Notes: a model not told the origin generated them from the sequence alone. A stretch of 64,000 bases of DNA from Streptomyces typhae (GCF_009755605.1 NZ_WPNZ01000004.1:186001-250000), one strand, 5' to 3'; shown: positions 15,641 to 24,368, counted from the first letter of the stretch. Numbers and translations: made by a program.

Positions 15641-16140
15641 CTACCGGTTCGCGTGCGCGGCTTCGCGAGAGGCGGCCCGGTTCGTGCGGGCGACCGCGCG
15701 GCCCGTCGCGTTGCGCACCGCGAGGCCCGGACGGGTGCGGGGCACCATGAACCTGGAGAGCAGACCGACGCGTCGCTGCCGCGGACCCACCTCGCGGCGC
15801 AGCCGCGACTCGTAGGCGGCGAAGGCGCGGACGTGGTCACCGGGGTGGGCGGCGAGCTCCTCCGCGAGGGCGTACGCGCCCGCCATCGCCATGCTCGACC
15901 CGTCACCCAGCAAGGCTGTCGCCGCCGCCGCGTCCCCGAGTAGTACGACCCGGCCGCGGGACCACGAGGGCACCCGGACGGTGGTCAGGGGGTCGAAGAA
16001 CGGAGCCGGGTGGTCGAGGAACGCCGCCACGAGTTCGGGCGCCCGCCACCGTACGTCGGCGTAGGCATCGGCCACGTTCTGCTTGTGCAGGGCGATGTTC
16101 TTGCGGTCGTGGGGCGCCGGGTGCGCGGCCCGGAAGGTGG
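15641..16140 (-). pseudogene. FAD-dependent monooxygenase, C-terminal fragment
   Basis: About 164 residues of the end of a group A flavoprotein monooxygenase remain: RGRVVLLGDAAAATALLGDG (GD motif) and SSMAMAGAYALAEELAAHPG, to a normal stop. The N-terminal FAD-binding GxGxxG part is missing; sequence before about 16140 reads into unrelated DNA upstream of the erythromycin-esterase gene. A truncated remnant, not expected to bind FAD. Confidence 0.85.
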
Positions 16141-16331
16141 AGGATGAGGTTCCCCTACGGTCCTCACTTACTGTGCCGCCGGGCACTCTCCAGGTAACGG
16201 TTGCGGGCCTCGTACCTCGTAGACCCTCGTAGACCTGCCGGAAAGCCGTCGGAAGGTGTAGCCAGCCCCCGGGCCGAAGGGGGAGCGCGGTGTATGGTGC
16301 AGGGCGCCCGCGTGCGGCGAGAGTTGGGCCC

Positions 16332-17741
16332 ATGAACACGCACAAGGCCCTGCTCACCGCCCTGCTCGTCCCGCTCGGTGCCACCCTGGCCGTCGCCCCG
16401 GCCGTCTCCGCCGCCACTGCCCCCGCCCCGGCCCCCGTCCCGGCCGCCGTCAACGCCGCGCCCTTTGGCCCGCAGGAGGTTTCGGGCGCCGCGTTCCGTT
16501 CTCCCGAGGCGGCCCTGGGCCAGGTGGCCCACCCGCTGCGCACCACCGCCCCCCGCGGCAATCTGGCCGATCTGCGCCCGTTCGGCCGGATGGTCGGCGA
16601 CGCCAGGGTGGTGGGCGTGGGCGAGGCCACCCACAGCTCGCACGAGTTCTTCACCGTCAAGCACCGCATCCTGCGATACCTGGTCCAGGAGAAGGGCTTC
16701 AGGGCCTTCGCCCTGGAAGCCCCGTGGAGCACCGGACTGCGGCTCGACGCCTACCTCGTACGCGGCGAGGGCGACCTGAAGCAGATCATGGACGAGGAGT
16801 TCCAGGGCACCTACCGGTTCTGGAACAACGCCGCCTACCGCGATCTGCTCCAGTGGATGCGCGCGTACAACGTCAAGCACCCCGAGGACCCGGTCCGCTT
16901 CGTCGGCGACGACAACGGTTTCGCCGGCGCCGAGTTGTACGACAGGGTGAGCGCCTACGCAGCCAAGGCCCGCCCCGGGATCGCCGGCCGGCTCACCGGG
17001 CTGTACCGGGGCCTGCGGCCCGCAACCGATGCCGAGACCTACGTCAACGACTACCTTGCCAAGCCGCTGGCCGAACGCAAGAAGCTCGCCGAGCGGACCG
17101 GCCGGGCGGTGGACCTGCTCAAGCAGCGGCCCGGCACGGGCTCCGACGCCGACGCGCATGCGTGGGCCGTCCAGCACGCCACCGCGATCCACCAGATGAC
17201 CACCTTGTACGCCTTCGACTGGGACGATCCGAAGAGCATTCCCGACGCCATGCGCTACCGCGACCAGACCATGGCCCAGAACGTCGCCTGGTGGCAGCAG
17301 CGGACCGACGACAAGATCGTCCTCGCCGCCCACAACAGCCACATCGCTCTCAAGACCTACGCCCCCGGCAGTCATCCGAAGATCCAGGGCGAATTCCTCC
17401 GCGAGAAGCTGGGCCACGGCTACCTCAGTGTCGGCCTCACCTTCGACCAGGGCTCGTTCAACGCCCTCGGCCAGGACGGCGGCGTCCACCGCTTCACCGT
17501 CAACCCGGCCGCGCCCGGCACCGCCGAGCACACCCTGGACCGGGTGCGGTACCGCGACTTCGTGGTGGACCTGCGCAACACCCCCGCCACCGCCCGCGCC
17601 TGGCTCACCGCGCCGCACACCGTCAAGAACATCGGCGCCACCTACCCCGGCATCGCGGACGCCCCGCGGATCCAGCTCGCGAAGACGCACGACGTCGTCA
17701 TCCACCTGCAGCGCGTGCAGGCGGCCCGCATGCTCGACTAG
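16332..17741 (+). CDS. Secreted erythromycin-esterase family protein
   Basis: 469 aa from ATG 16332. A Sec signal peptide (MNTHKALLTALLVPLG.. to VSAAT) is followed by the EreA/EreB-type fold: VVGVGEATHSSHEFFTVKHR carries the Glu/His pair central to catalysis, RAFALEAPWSTGLRLDAYL, RFVGDDNGF, and KIVLAAHNSHIALK with a conserved His. Erythromycin esterases hydrolyse macrolide lactones. Secreted relatives in Streptomyces are of unknown substrate (succinoglycan biosynthesis-type annotations), so antibiotic resistance is possible but not shown. Confidence 0.88.
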   Translation: MNTHKALLTALLVPLGATLAVAPAVSAATAPAPAPVPAAVNAAPFGPQEVSGAAFRSPEAALGQVAHPLRTTAPRGNLADLRPFGRMVGDARVVGVGEATHSSHEFFTVKHRILRYLVQEKGFRAFALEAPWSTGLRLDAYLVRGEGDLKQIMDEEFQGTYRFWNNAAYRDLLQWMRAYNVKHPEDPVRFVGDDNGFAGAELYDRVSAYAAKARPGIAGRLTGLYRGLRPATDAETYVNDYLAKPLAERKKLAERTGRAVDLLKQRPGTGSDADAHAWAVQHATAIHQMTTLYAFDWDDPKSIPDAMRYRDQTMAQNVAWWQQRTDDKIVLAAHNSHIALKTYAPGSHPKIQGEFLREKLGHGYLSVGLTFDQGSFNALGQDGGVHRFTVNPAAPGTAEHTLDRVRYRDFVVDLRNTPATARAWLTAPHTVKNIGATYPGIADAPRIQLAKTHDVVIHLQRVQAARMLD

Positions 17742-17906
17742 CACCGGACCCGCGCGGAGCGGCGGTTCCGTGCCGCGGCGGCAGCAGAACATGAGCCGGA
17801 CGTGAGCGGCTCATGTGACCGTGATGAACAGACAACAACCGTGTCCACCCTGTTCCGCGCACCCGACCGGGAGCAGGGCCCGCACGCCGAAAACAGGAGT
17901 CACCGC

Positions 17907-18833
17907 ATGACCGTCCCCCAGCACCACGGCACCGTCCCGACCGGTCCTTCCCGCAGGTCGGTCCTGACCGCCGCGGGTCTGACGGCTGCGGGCGTCGCGC
18001 TCCAGGGGTCCTGGGGAGCCACGAGCGCCGCCGCGGCGGCAGCCCCCGCGATCTTCTATTCGCCGCACCAGGACGACGAAGCGATCGGGATGGCCGGTTC
18101 CATCCTGGAGCACAAGGCAGCGGGCAGACCGGTCTACCTCGTGCTCGTGTCCAGGGGCGAGAACGGCGGTATCGCCGAGTACCTGAACCGGACACCGTGC
18201 GTCCTGGGCAGCAAGTGCTCGGCTCCCGGTCACCGCCACGAGCTGGGCTGGCAGGAGACCTGGCCGACCCCCGAGGTGGTTTCGGCCCGTACGTCGGAGT
18301 TCAACGCGTCGGCCAAAGCCCTCGGCGTCGACAAGGTCATCAACTTCAAGCTCTCCGACACCGCTTACGGCACCGAGAGCGAGTACGAAGCCTTCGTCAA
18401 GAAGATCATGAGCAAGGTCCGCGGGCTCATCCAGCAGTATCCGAAGGCTTCGCACAAGTTCGCTGCCGGGTGGCTGGACACGACCAATCCGTCGCAGCCC
18501 ACGAACGCCACGCACAAGGCGTGCAGCGACGCCGCATACTGGTTGCACGACAACGGCGAGCTCAAGGACGTACGCTTCAACCACATCTACACCTACGAGG
18601 CGTTCAGCCGCAGCCAGCGCGACCGCGGCGCGGACTACGTGCTCAACATCCCCTCCGCGCACATGAAGAAGAAGCGGGCGGCGATCCTCTCGTACAACAC
18701 GTGGGACCCGAACCGGAACCTCTACACCACCGGCTACCACAGCGTGCCGACCATGCTGGAAGAGGCATACAGCGACCCGCGTGAATTCGTGTACGCGCTG
18801 CCGTCCGACTACACCCCCGGCCGGGGGAAGTGA
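17907..18833 (+). CDS. Tat-exported PIG-L/LmbE family deacetylase
   Basis: 308 aa from ATG 17907 (AGGAG upstream). A twin-arginine signal, SRRSVLTAAGLTAAGVAL, precedes IFYSPHQDDEAIGMAGSI, the zinc-binding PHxDD(E) motif of GlcNAc-PI de-N-acetylase/LmbE enzymes. A further His follows in SAPGHRHELGW, and the length is normal. Removes acetyl groups from N-acetyl sugars or conjugates outside the cell. Substrate unknown; chitin-derived or cell-wall sugars are plausible given the nearby chitinase. Confidence 0.9.
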   Translation: MTVPQHHGTVPTGPSRRSVLTAAGLTAAGVALQGSWGATSAAAAAAPAIFYSPHQDDEAIGMAGSILEHKAAGRPVYLVLVSRGENGGIAEYLNRTPCVLGSKCSAPGHRHELGWQETWPTPEVVSARTSEFNASAKALGVDKVINFKLSDTAYGTESEYEAFVKKIMSKVRGLIQQYPKASHKFAAGWLDTTNPSQPTNATHKACSDAAYWLHDNGELKDVRFNHIYTYEAFSRSQRDRGADYVLNIPSAHMKKKRAAILSYNTWDPNRNLYTTGYHSVPTMLEEAYSDPREFVYALPSDYTPGRGK

Positions 18834-19051
18834 GCAGGGCAGGTCCGCTCGGGACCTCGCGGGCCGAGGCCCAGAGATGACCGGGTCGCCGGTCACCCTC
18901 GCGCCGGGCCGGCCGGGCTTGTGATTCCTCGCCTCTGATCGCAGGCCGGACTTCACGACCCTGGGCTCGACGGCGGGCTGCTGCCCGGTCGTGCCGGGCG
19001 GTGCGGCAGGTGGCCTCGGGAACCGTCTTCCGGGGCCACCTTCGCTGCGTC

Positions 19052-19346
19052 TCAGACCGTGTAGGCGGTCCAGCCGACGGTCTCCGCGGCGTGCACGCCA
19101 TTGCTCTGGACACCCGCGCCGAAGAGCTCGTTCATACGGGTGAGGAAGCCGGTCTCCCTCACGTCGGCCAGACGCAGTCCCGGCGTGTCGGAGCCGTTGA
19201 AGGTCTGCACCGTGGCCTGCGTGATGATGTTCGAGTCGGCCGGGAACGGGGTGGGGTAGTCGACCCGTGTGAAGGTGCTGGTGTTGCCGCTCTTCGTCTC
19301 GACAGGTGTCCTGCGACGACAGTTCCAGCTTGCCCGTCTGGATCAT
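19052..19346 (-). pseudogene. H-type lectin-like small protein, frameshifted
   Basis: MIQTGKLELSSQD begins in one frame, and TKSGNTSTFTRVDYPTPF.. to ETVGWTAYTV and a stop continue in another after a slip near 19310. The joined product would be about 97 residues with the ..NGVHAAETVGWTAYTV end seen in small lectin-like or phage-associated proteins of Streptomyces. Family assignment is tentative; the frameshift is clear from the continuity of the two readings. Confidence 0.6.
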
Positions 19347-19400
19347 GCTCAGGGCTTCGCCCTTCGTTTCGGTCCGCCGAAGGCGCCGAACCCGGCCCCC

Positions 19401-19883
19401 GTGGACGAGATCATCCACACGCTCAGCGCCGGCCTCACCACCCGCGGCTGGAACGTGCGGCAGATCGAGACCGACCCGCTCTCCGGCCGCCTCATCGTCA
19501 CCGACACCACATCCCGCCAGGAGTGCGAGGTCGACGTCCTCAAAAAGGCGTTCTGGTCCCCGCCCACCCCCACCGAGCACGGCCTCGTCCTCGCCCTCGA
19601 CGACGTCATCGGCACCAAGGTCCGCGCCCTGGCCGACCGTGGCGCGGCACGCGACCTCATCGACATCCACGCCGCCTGACACCACCGCACCACCGCCGAA
19701 CTGGAAACCCTCGGCCGCCGCCACGCCCGCACCGAGTTCAGCCTCCACAACCTCCGTGACCGCGCCACCGGCGCCGAATGGTGGGACGACGAGGACTTCG
19801 CCGACTACGGGCTGAGCGACGACCAGATCCACAGCCCTCTGATCACCGAAGACCTCGCAGACGGATCCGACGCGCCCTGGTGA
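19401..19883 (+). pseudogene. AbiEii-type nucleotidyltransferase toxin, truncated with in-frame TGA
   Basis: VDEIIHTLSAGLTTRGWNVR..ECEVDVLKKAFW..LALDDVIGTKVRALADRG..LIDIHAA matches the middle of AbiEii/AbiGii nucleotidyltransferase proteins common in Streptomyces. An in-frame TGA at 19677 interrupts it; the same frame continues (AELETLGRRHARTEFSL.. GAEWWDDEDFADYGLSD) to a TGA at 19881. The N-terminal GSxxxxD catalytic motif is missing. Dead remnant of a type IV toxin-antitoxin-like gene. Confidence 0.8.
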
Positions 19884-19949
19884 TCGGCGCGGGCGCCAGT
19901 TCCAGATCGCGGCCCACGGGCTGGACCGCTGCCGTCCGGCACAGGCGAA

Positions 19950-19978
19950 GACCCCCGCACCACTTCGATACGGGGGTC
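19950..19978. terminator. Bidirectional hairpin
   Basis: GACCCCCG and CGGGGGTC form an 8-bp stem with a 13-nt loop between the AbiEii remnant and the end of the minus-strand gene at 20000. Confidence 0.65.
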
Positions 19979-19999
19979 GTGCGTGGCACCGGCAGGCCG

Positions 20000-20326
20000 T
20001 CAGTCGATGCGTTCTCCGAGCCTGGCTGACTGCTTCTCCGCGTTCTTCGTGTGCCACCACTCGAAGAGGCGGATACGGAACTCCGCGGCGACAGCGCGCA
20101 CCAGGTGGTGGGGCGGTGTTCCGTTGAACAGCGCCATTGCTGAGCGGTCACTGTCCAGTCGGACGCGCCAGCGCTGGCGGTAGGCGGTGAGCTCCAGGAC
20201 GAGAGTGAAGCTGCGGCCGCTTTCCACCACTTCCAAGGCGGTGATGTCCAACTCCTCCTGAGCGTCGTCCAGTTGCCCCATGAGGTGCGGCACGAGCAGG
20301 TCCCGTACCTGTTCGGCTGTCGCCAT
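20000..20326 (-). CDS. Conserved hypothetical, likely immunity-type partner of upstream toxin tip
   Basis: 108 aa, ATG preceded by GGAGGACACGGCC. Alpha/beta pattern: helix TAEQVRDLLVPHLMGQLDDA, strands ITALEVVESGRSFTLVLEL and RWRVRLDSDRSAMALFNG, and helix LVRAVAAEFRIRLFEWWHTK. No known catalytic motif. It starts 12 bp after the stop of the orphan toxin-tip frame, the usual tight order of polymorphic toxin and immunity genes. The immunity role is inferred from position and size only. Confidence 0.6.
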   Translation of the reverse strand: MATAEQVRDLLVPHLMGQLDDAQEELDITALEVVESGRSFTLVLELTAYRQRWRVRLDSDRSAMALFNGTPPHHLVRAVAAEFRIRLFEWWHTKNAEKQSARLGERID

Positions 20327-20338
20327 GGCCGTGTCCTC

Positions 20339-20653
20339 CTAGCAGGAAGCGGCGAGACTCGAGGGCTTGTACGCGGTGATGACGCCCTGCGGCTTGATCC
20401 TGCGGTCAGCGCTGTAGGCGCCGGGGTTCGTGATGACCTTGAACAGGGTCCTGGGAGGGCACCCGGCGAACTTGCGCTCGTAGATCCTCTCCCCGGGCCG
20501 GTTCGAGGTGAGGGTACCGCTCCACACCGTCTGGCTGATCTTCTCGTCGAAACTGCCGCTCCAGCGACCCGACTTCACCAGGTGCTTGTACCCCCAGCGA
20601 TCGTTGCCGCAGCGCAGCGGGACCATGACGGACCCGCGGTAGCACTTCTTCAC
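20339..20653 (-). CDS. Orphan toxin-tip-like domain, start uncertain
   Basis: A 104-residue reading from GTG 20653, but the same frame stays open to about 20852 with no good start or ribosome site, as expected for an RHS C-terminal tip cut from its carrier. It opens with a Pro/Gly/Lys linker (PGRRKGKPKKHIVKKC), then a domain with four cysteines: CYRGSVMVPLRCGNDRWGYK, SGSFDEKISQTVWSGTLTSN, FAGCPPRTLFKVITNPGAYS, ending ..AASC. No known toxin family recognised. An immunity-like gene follows directly. The last ~20 codons occur again at 23747. Confidence 0.5.
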   Translation of the reverse strand: MKKCYRGSVMVPLRCGNDRWGYKHLVKSGRWSGSFDEKISQTVWSGTLTSNRPGERIYERKFAGCPPRTLFKVITNPGAYSADRRIKPQGVITAYKPSSLAASC

Positions 20654-21012
20654 GATGTGCTTCTTGGGCTTGCCCTTCCTGCGGCCGGGGCCGCTGGCGG
20701 GGCGATACGGACCCCCGGCGAAGCGGTGGCCGGAGGAGGGTTGCAGGAGCGGTACGGGCTCACTCTTTCGTGGGAATGGAGGGGATTTTCCTCCCGAAGC
20801 AGGAGCTCTGCATGTGTGTCCCCGCTCGTCTGGGTGAGTTCACTGCCGAAACATGCGGTGGCCCGGCGGCAGAGTCCAGGCGGGGGAAGCCACTGGTCCT
20901 GGCGGCTTGAGAAGTGGTCAAGCATGGCCTGTGCCTGCGGTAGAAGTCGCGCTCAGCGGGCTACGGACGCAAGCTTCCGCCCTGGAAACCGAATTACCCA
21001 ATTCGGAGAAAT

Positions 21013-21204
21013 TCATGTGCGATAGCCCGAGAGCTGGCGTTGCTGGCTCTTGTGCCCGCGCAGGAACAGACCAGTCGCTATCGCAGCGCTTCCCACGAAA
21101 ATCGATATCCACTTGGACCCGCCAAACGCCGCCCACAACAGGCAGAAGAGGCCACCGCAACAGATGAGTCCCCATGAAACACTCCTCTGTACCGACGGTC
21201 GCAT
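21013..21204 (-). CDS. Small membrane protein, two TM helices
   Basis: 63 aa from ATG 21204 (AAAGG 9-13 nt upstream). Two hydrophobic helices: SWGLICCGGLFCLLWAAFGG and WISIFVGSAAIATGLFL, with a basic tail. It lies 13 bp after a one-TM small ORF and downstream of the RHS remnant, on the same strand. Possibly an immunity protein for a membrane-acting RHS tip; no family recognised. Less GC-rich than neighbours. Confidence 0.5.
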   Translation of the reverse strand: MRPSVQRSVSWGLICCGGLFCLLWAAFGGSKWISIFVGSAAIATGLFLRGHKSQQRQLSGYRT

Positions 21205-21217
21205 GCTCGTGTGCCTT

Positions 21218-21355
21218 TCATCGGCGCTTTTGGTAATGCCGCGCCACAAGTATGATCAGAACCACGGCCGTAAGGGATACCACCAGGATGGGCAGATGCC
21301 ATCCGTCGGGGATCCAAGAACCTCTACCTTCCGATGCCAGCCATATGTCGCTCAC
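21218..21355 (-). CDS. Small single-TM protein
   Basis: 45 aa from GTG 21355 with a good GGAGGT upstream. A short polar N-terminus (SDIWLASEGRGSWIPDGW) precedes one TM helix (LPILVVSLTAVVLIILVA) and a basic end (RHYQKRR). Begins 66 bp after the RHS C-terminus, on the same strand. Candidate immunity or accessory peptide; function unknown. Confidence 0.45.
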   Translation of the reverse strand: MSDIWLASEGRGSWIPDGWHLPILVVSLTAVVLIILVARHYQKRR

Positions 21356-21420
21356 AAGGCACCTCCCTGCGCACCAGGCTGCCCATGAGCAGGAATCCCC
21401 CCGGGCAGCTCGGATAAGAA

Positions 21421-22570
21421 TTAGGACCAAGCTTCTACGGTTTTGTTTTCAGCGCACGATCCGGCCGCTTCGTCGGCCGCTATGCAGGGAGTTGCAACAG
21501 CGGCGCCCGTCGAAGGCCCTCCAAGATAAGTACCTGCACCGATGCAAGTAAATTCAACGGCCGCGCCGACTGCCCCGGCGAAGGCATTCCCTGCCGCTTT
21601 GCCCCACTGGCCATCCAGGCTTGCATTCCACGCTCGGCCGACGGTATCGATGGTGTTTGCCACCCCTACAGCCTTGAGGACCTGTCCGAAAGGAAGGGTG
21701 CCGTTGCTTGTTGACGGGGTCGCCTTCGGCGTACAGGTAGGGATTCTTCTCCTGGCCGGAGGGGTCGGGCTGGGTGAAGCGGGTCATGTGCGGGTCGTAG
21801 TAGCGGGCCGCGAAGTGGTACAGGCCGGTGGGGTCCTGGTAGCCGCCCGCGAAGCGGTAGGGCTGGGAGACCTTCTCCGAGGTCGCAGCACGTTCGACGC
21901 CGCGGGGACTGTAGCTATAGGTGTTGACCTTGGTGCCGGACTCGTCGGTGAGCGCGACGACGGAGCCGAGCGCGTCGGTGAGGTAGTAGTACGACTTGCC
22001 CCCGGTCGTCATGGAGTTCAGCGTGCCCCCGGGCTCCCGGTTGAATCCCGTGTCCACACCGGCCGTGCTCTTCACCGAAAGGCCCAGCGGCCCGTTGTGG
22101 AAGAACGTGTCCCCCAGCCGGATGCGTTCGCTCTGGTCAGTGGAGCCGTACTGGCCCTCATATGTCGTGCCGCCGACAGTGCTCGAGGTCATCTGGCTGA
22201 AGTCGGACCACTGCTCGCCGGTGCGGGTGCCCTCAAGGCTTGAGGCTCCCGAGGTCTCGTTCCCGGCCGCGTCGTAGGACCAGTTGGCGCCGCTGCCGTT
22301 CTTCGCCGTGATCTGCTCGGCGTCGTTGATGGTGAACGTGGAGTCGCTCGGGCAGCCCTTGCCGGTGCCCTGCGAAGTGAGGTTCCCGGCTTGGTCGAAG
22401 CAGTACCGCCAGGAGTAGGTGGGCGTGGACCCCTTCTCCTCCTTGGCGTAGGAGAACCGGCCAGCACTGTCGTAGGTGTAGCTGATCTTCAAATCGGCGA
22501 CCGCGTCCGTGCGGGTGCGGACCTTCGTGCCGTCCTGACCCGCGTCGGCGTAGGTGTAGGACAGGTCGAC
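21421..22570 (-). pseudogene. RHS-repeat protein, 5'-truncated, frameshifted, with hydrophobic C-terminal tip
   Basis: YD repeats (YTYDSAGRFSYAKEE, YCFDQAGNLTSQ, WSYDAAGNETSG) lead to the RHS core YYYLTDALGSVVALTDESG and GLYHFAARYYDPHMTRFTQP DPSG, then YLYAEGDPVN. An extra A near 21711 shifts the frame; in the other frame the protein continues NGTLPFGQVLKAVGVANTID.. with a Gly/Ala-rich hydrophobic tip and stops at 21421. The 5' end is cut at about 22575 by an in-frame stop beside the VOC gene, leaving only the last ~380 residues of a normally >1500-residue secreted polymorphic toxin. Confidence 0.88.
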
Positions 22571-22601
22571 CAGGGTGGCCGGGCGCGCGGATCATGGGTG
22601 G

Positions 22602-22988
22602 ATGGCGCGCCTCCACGACATCGTCTTCGACTCCGCTCGTCCTGCGGCCACCGCCCGCTTCTGGTCAGCGGCACTGGACGGCTATGCCGTCGCACCGTAC
22701 GACGATGCGGAACTTGCACGCCTGCGCTCCCTGGGGATCACCAGCATCGAGGACGACCCCACTGTTCTCGTCGAGTCGCCGGACGGAGGACCTCGTCTGT
22801 GGTTCCAACTCGTGCCAGAGGCCAAGGCCGGTAAGAATCGCGTGCATCTGGACCTGCTCGCCGTGGACCCGGAGGCAGAGATACAGCGCCTGACCGATCT
22901 CGGTGCGAGCGTTCAAGCACGGCACGCACACCACATCGTCCTGGCCGATCCCGAAGGCAACGAATTCTGCCTGTCCCTATCGGATTGA
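22602..22988 (+). CDS. VOC family (glyoxalase-like) protein
   Basis: 128 aa. One betaalphabetabetabeta module pair typical of glyoxalase/bleomycin-resistance (VOC) proteins: LHDIVFDSARPAATARFWSA, LWFQLVPEAKAGKNRVHLDL, HHIVLADPEGNEFCL. Metal ligands fit His (LHDIVF), His (RVHLDL) and Glu (NEFCL). Full length. It abuts the broken 5' end of the RHS remnant, which suggests a deletion junction between them. Function unknown. Confidence 0.85.
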   Translation: MARLHDIVFDSARPAATARFWSAALDGYAVAPYDDAELARLRSLGITSIEDDPTVLVESPDGGPRLWFQLVPEAKAGKNRVHLDLLAVDPEAEIQRLTDLGASVQARHAHHIVLADPEGNEFCLSLSD

Positions 22989-23185
22989 CGCTGGAGGAGG
23001 GTCATGTGCGGGGCGTAGTCGCCTGACAGCGACCGCTTCCGGCTTCCCACGTACGACCATTTGAGGCATCACGTTCCGTGAGGCATACCTGGGTGCCTTC
23101 GCTGGTCCCTCTGCGGGGGCCCCTATGTCTTCAGTCAAGGGAATCGGGGGTGCGTCGAGTCGGTGAGCCTGGGCAGCATGGCGGG

Positions 23186-23671
23186 GTGGTTGATCTGCTG
23201 TGGGATGACGTGAAGTGCTTCTTCGACCCGGACTTGATGGGGTCGTTGCCGGACGTGCGTGTCCCGGACGCCACGGTGGAGCACTGGCAAACGGTCCTTG
23301 ATCTTGTCGCGGAGAAGGGCTGAAAGTGCCAGTACTCCGAGGGAGAGACAGTGTTTCCAGTGCTCCGGGCGGAGGCCGTGCTGCCCCGCCCTGCGGATGC
23401 CGAGTGCCCGGAGCTGCGGGTCTGGCCGACTGCAGATGTGTTGGCGATCTTCCGCTTCCCTGCTGCCGGCGAAGTCGACTTCGACGTCGACCTGCGGGTG
23501 TTGCAGGGCCAGAAACGACTGGACGTGTTCTGCTACTTCCTCCGGGAGATCGGCCGACGGCTGGGCAAGCCGGTGCTGAAGGATCCGGAGGACGACGGTG
23601 GCCATCCGGTGATCGGCTGCGATGTCGAGGCCGATCGAATCGTCCTTCACGCAGACCCGCAGGTCAGGTGA
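23186..23671 (+). pseudogene. Immunity-like protein interrupted by in-frame TGA
   Basis: The frame from GTG 23186 reads VDLLWDDVKCFFDPDLMGSL..WQTVLDLVAEKG, stops at TGA 23321, and continues in the same frame as KCQYSEGETVFPVLRAEAVL..ADVLAIFRFPAAGEVDFDVD..FCYFLREIGRRLGKPV..DPQVR. Read through, it is a 161-residue single-domain protein of a type often found beside RHS genes in Streptomyces; TGA probably replaces TGG. An immunity role is inferred from the neighbourhood. Confidence 0.75.
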
Positions 23672-23679
23672 CTGCGGCG

Positions 23680-23745
23680 ACGGCTTGCGGAGCATGGCGA
23701 AGACGTCGGCCCGGCGTCGGGCGAGGCAGAGCAGGGTCTGGGTGA
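23680..23745 (-). mobile_element. IS110-type transposase C-terminal remnant
   Basis: About 22 codons, LLCLARRRADVFAMLRKP, resemble the conserved C-terminal ALLCLARRR.DVL.AMLRD block of IS110/IS116 transposases. No other part of the element is recognisable. Short, so uncertain. Confidence 0.4.
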
Positions 23746-23746
23746 C

Positions 23747-23810
23747 GGCTTGTACGCGGTGATGACGCCCTGCAGCTTGATCCGGTGATCAGCGCTGTAG
23801 GCGCCGGTGT
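23747..23810 (-). repeat. Second copy of the orphan toxin-tip 3' end
   Basis: On the minus strand this encodes GAYSADHRIKLQGVITAYKP, nearly the same as GAYSADRRIKPQGVITAYKP at 20364-20427, with clear nucleotide identity over about 60 bp. Only the end of the gene is present. A degenerate duplicate of the toxin-tip cassette. Confidence 0.8.
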
Positions 23811-24012
23811 CAGTCCTGATGACACCTGCATCCGCTGCGGCGTCTCGCCGCCGTCTGGCCCACGCACCGGATAGGGCGTGAGTCAGACGGCGGCTTCCGG
23901 CCGTCCGGGAAGGGCACGCGCACCCGTATGAGCACGGCCTGGCCGGACGGCCGGGTGGTGAGACAGCAGGCGGCCTCACCGGCTAGGCAGGGCGGGTCGT
24001 CCAGAGCGGGTG

Positions 24013-24318
24013 CTACACGCGGTGCCGCCACCAGAGGTTGGCTCCGCCGTCGCCGCGAGAGGCGCAGTAGTAGTACTGATCGCTGCTTCCGTTGCTGTTG
24101 CCATATTTTGCCTGGTTGTACTCACGCTGGCGTTCAGTGCACAGGCCGATGGCGGTGACCGGGGAGTCAGCGGGGTATTTCGACCACCCGTGTACGAAGT
24201 CGTTGACGTAGGTGACCTGGGGTGCCGCCGAAGCGGGTCCTGCGGTCACCGCCAAGCCGGTCGCCGCAGCCGCTGCAAGGAGCAGGCCCACTGACGCTCG
24301 TCTTACGTGTTCAAGCAA
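24013..24318 (-). CDS. Small secreted protein
   Basis: 101 aa from TTG 24318, with GAAGGAC upstream. Signal peptide: RRASVGLLLAAAAATGLAVT.. to PASA. The mature ~65 residues (APQVTYVNDFVHGWSKYPAD.., LCTERQREYN, YYYCASRGDGG, LWWRHRV) hold two Cys likely to pair, and are aromatic-rich. No family recognised; similar secreted proteins of this size occur in Streptomyces. Stands alone between the RHS graveyard and a TetR operon. Confidence 0.65.
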   Translation of the reverse strand: MLEHVRRASVGLLLAAAAATGLAVTAGPASAAPQVTYVNDFVHGWSKYPADSPVTAIGLCTERQREYNQAKYGNSNGSSDQYYYCASRGDGGANLWWRHRV

Positions 24319-24368
24319 CTTTCTGTCCTTCCATCGATGGGTCAGGTGTTCTTCTGGCTGTGCCGGTG

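Noticed and set aside
19677..19679. Selenocysteine or programmed TGA read-through (also at 23321 and 47966)
   Set aside because: No selenocysteine-insertion-like hairpin or Sec protein family is present, and the genes are otherwise truncated; nonsense mutation is simpler.
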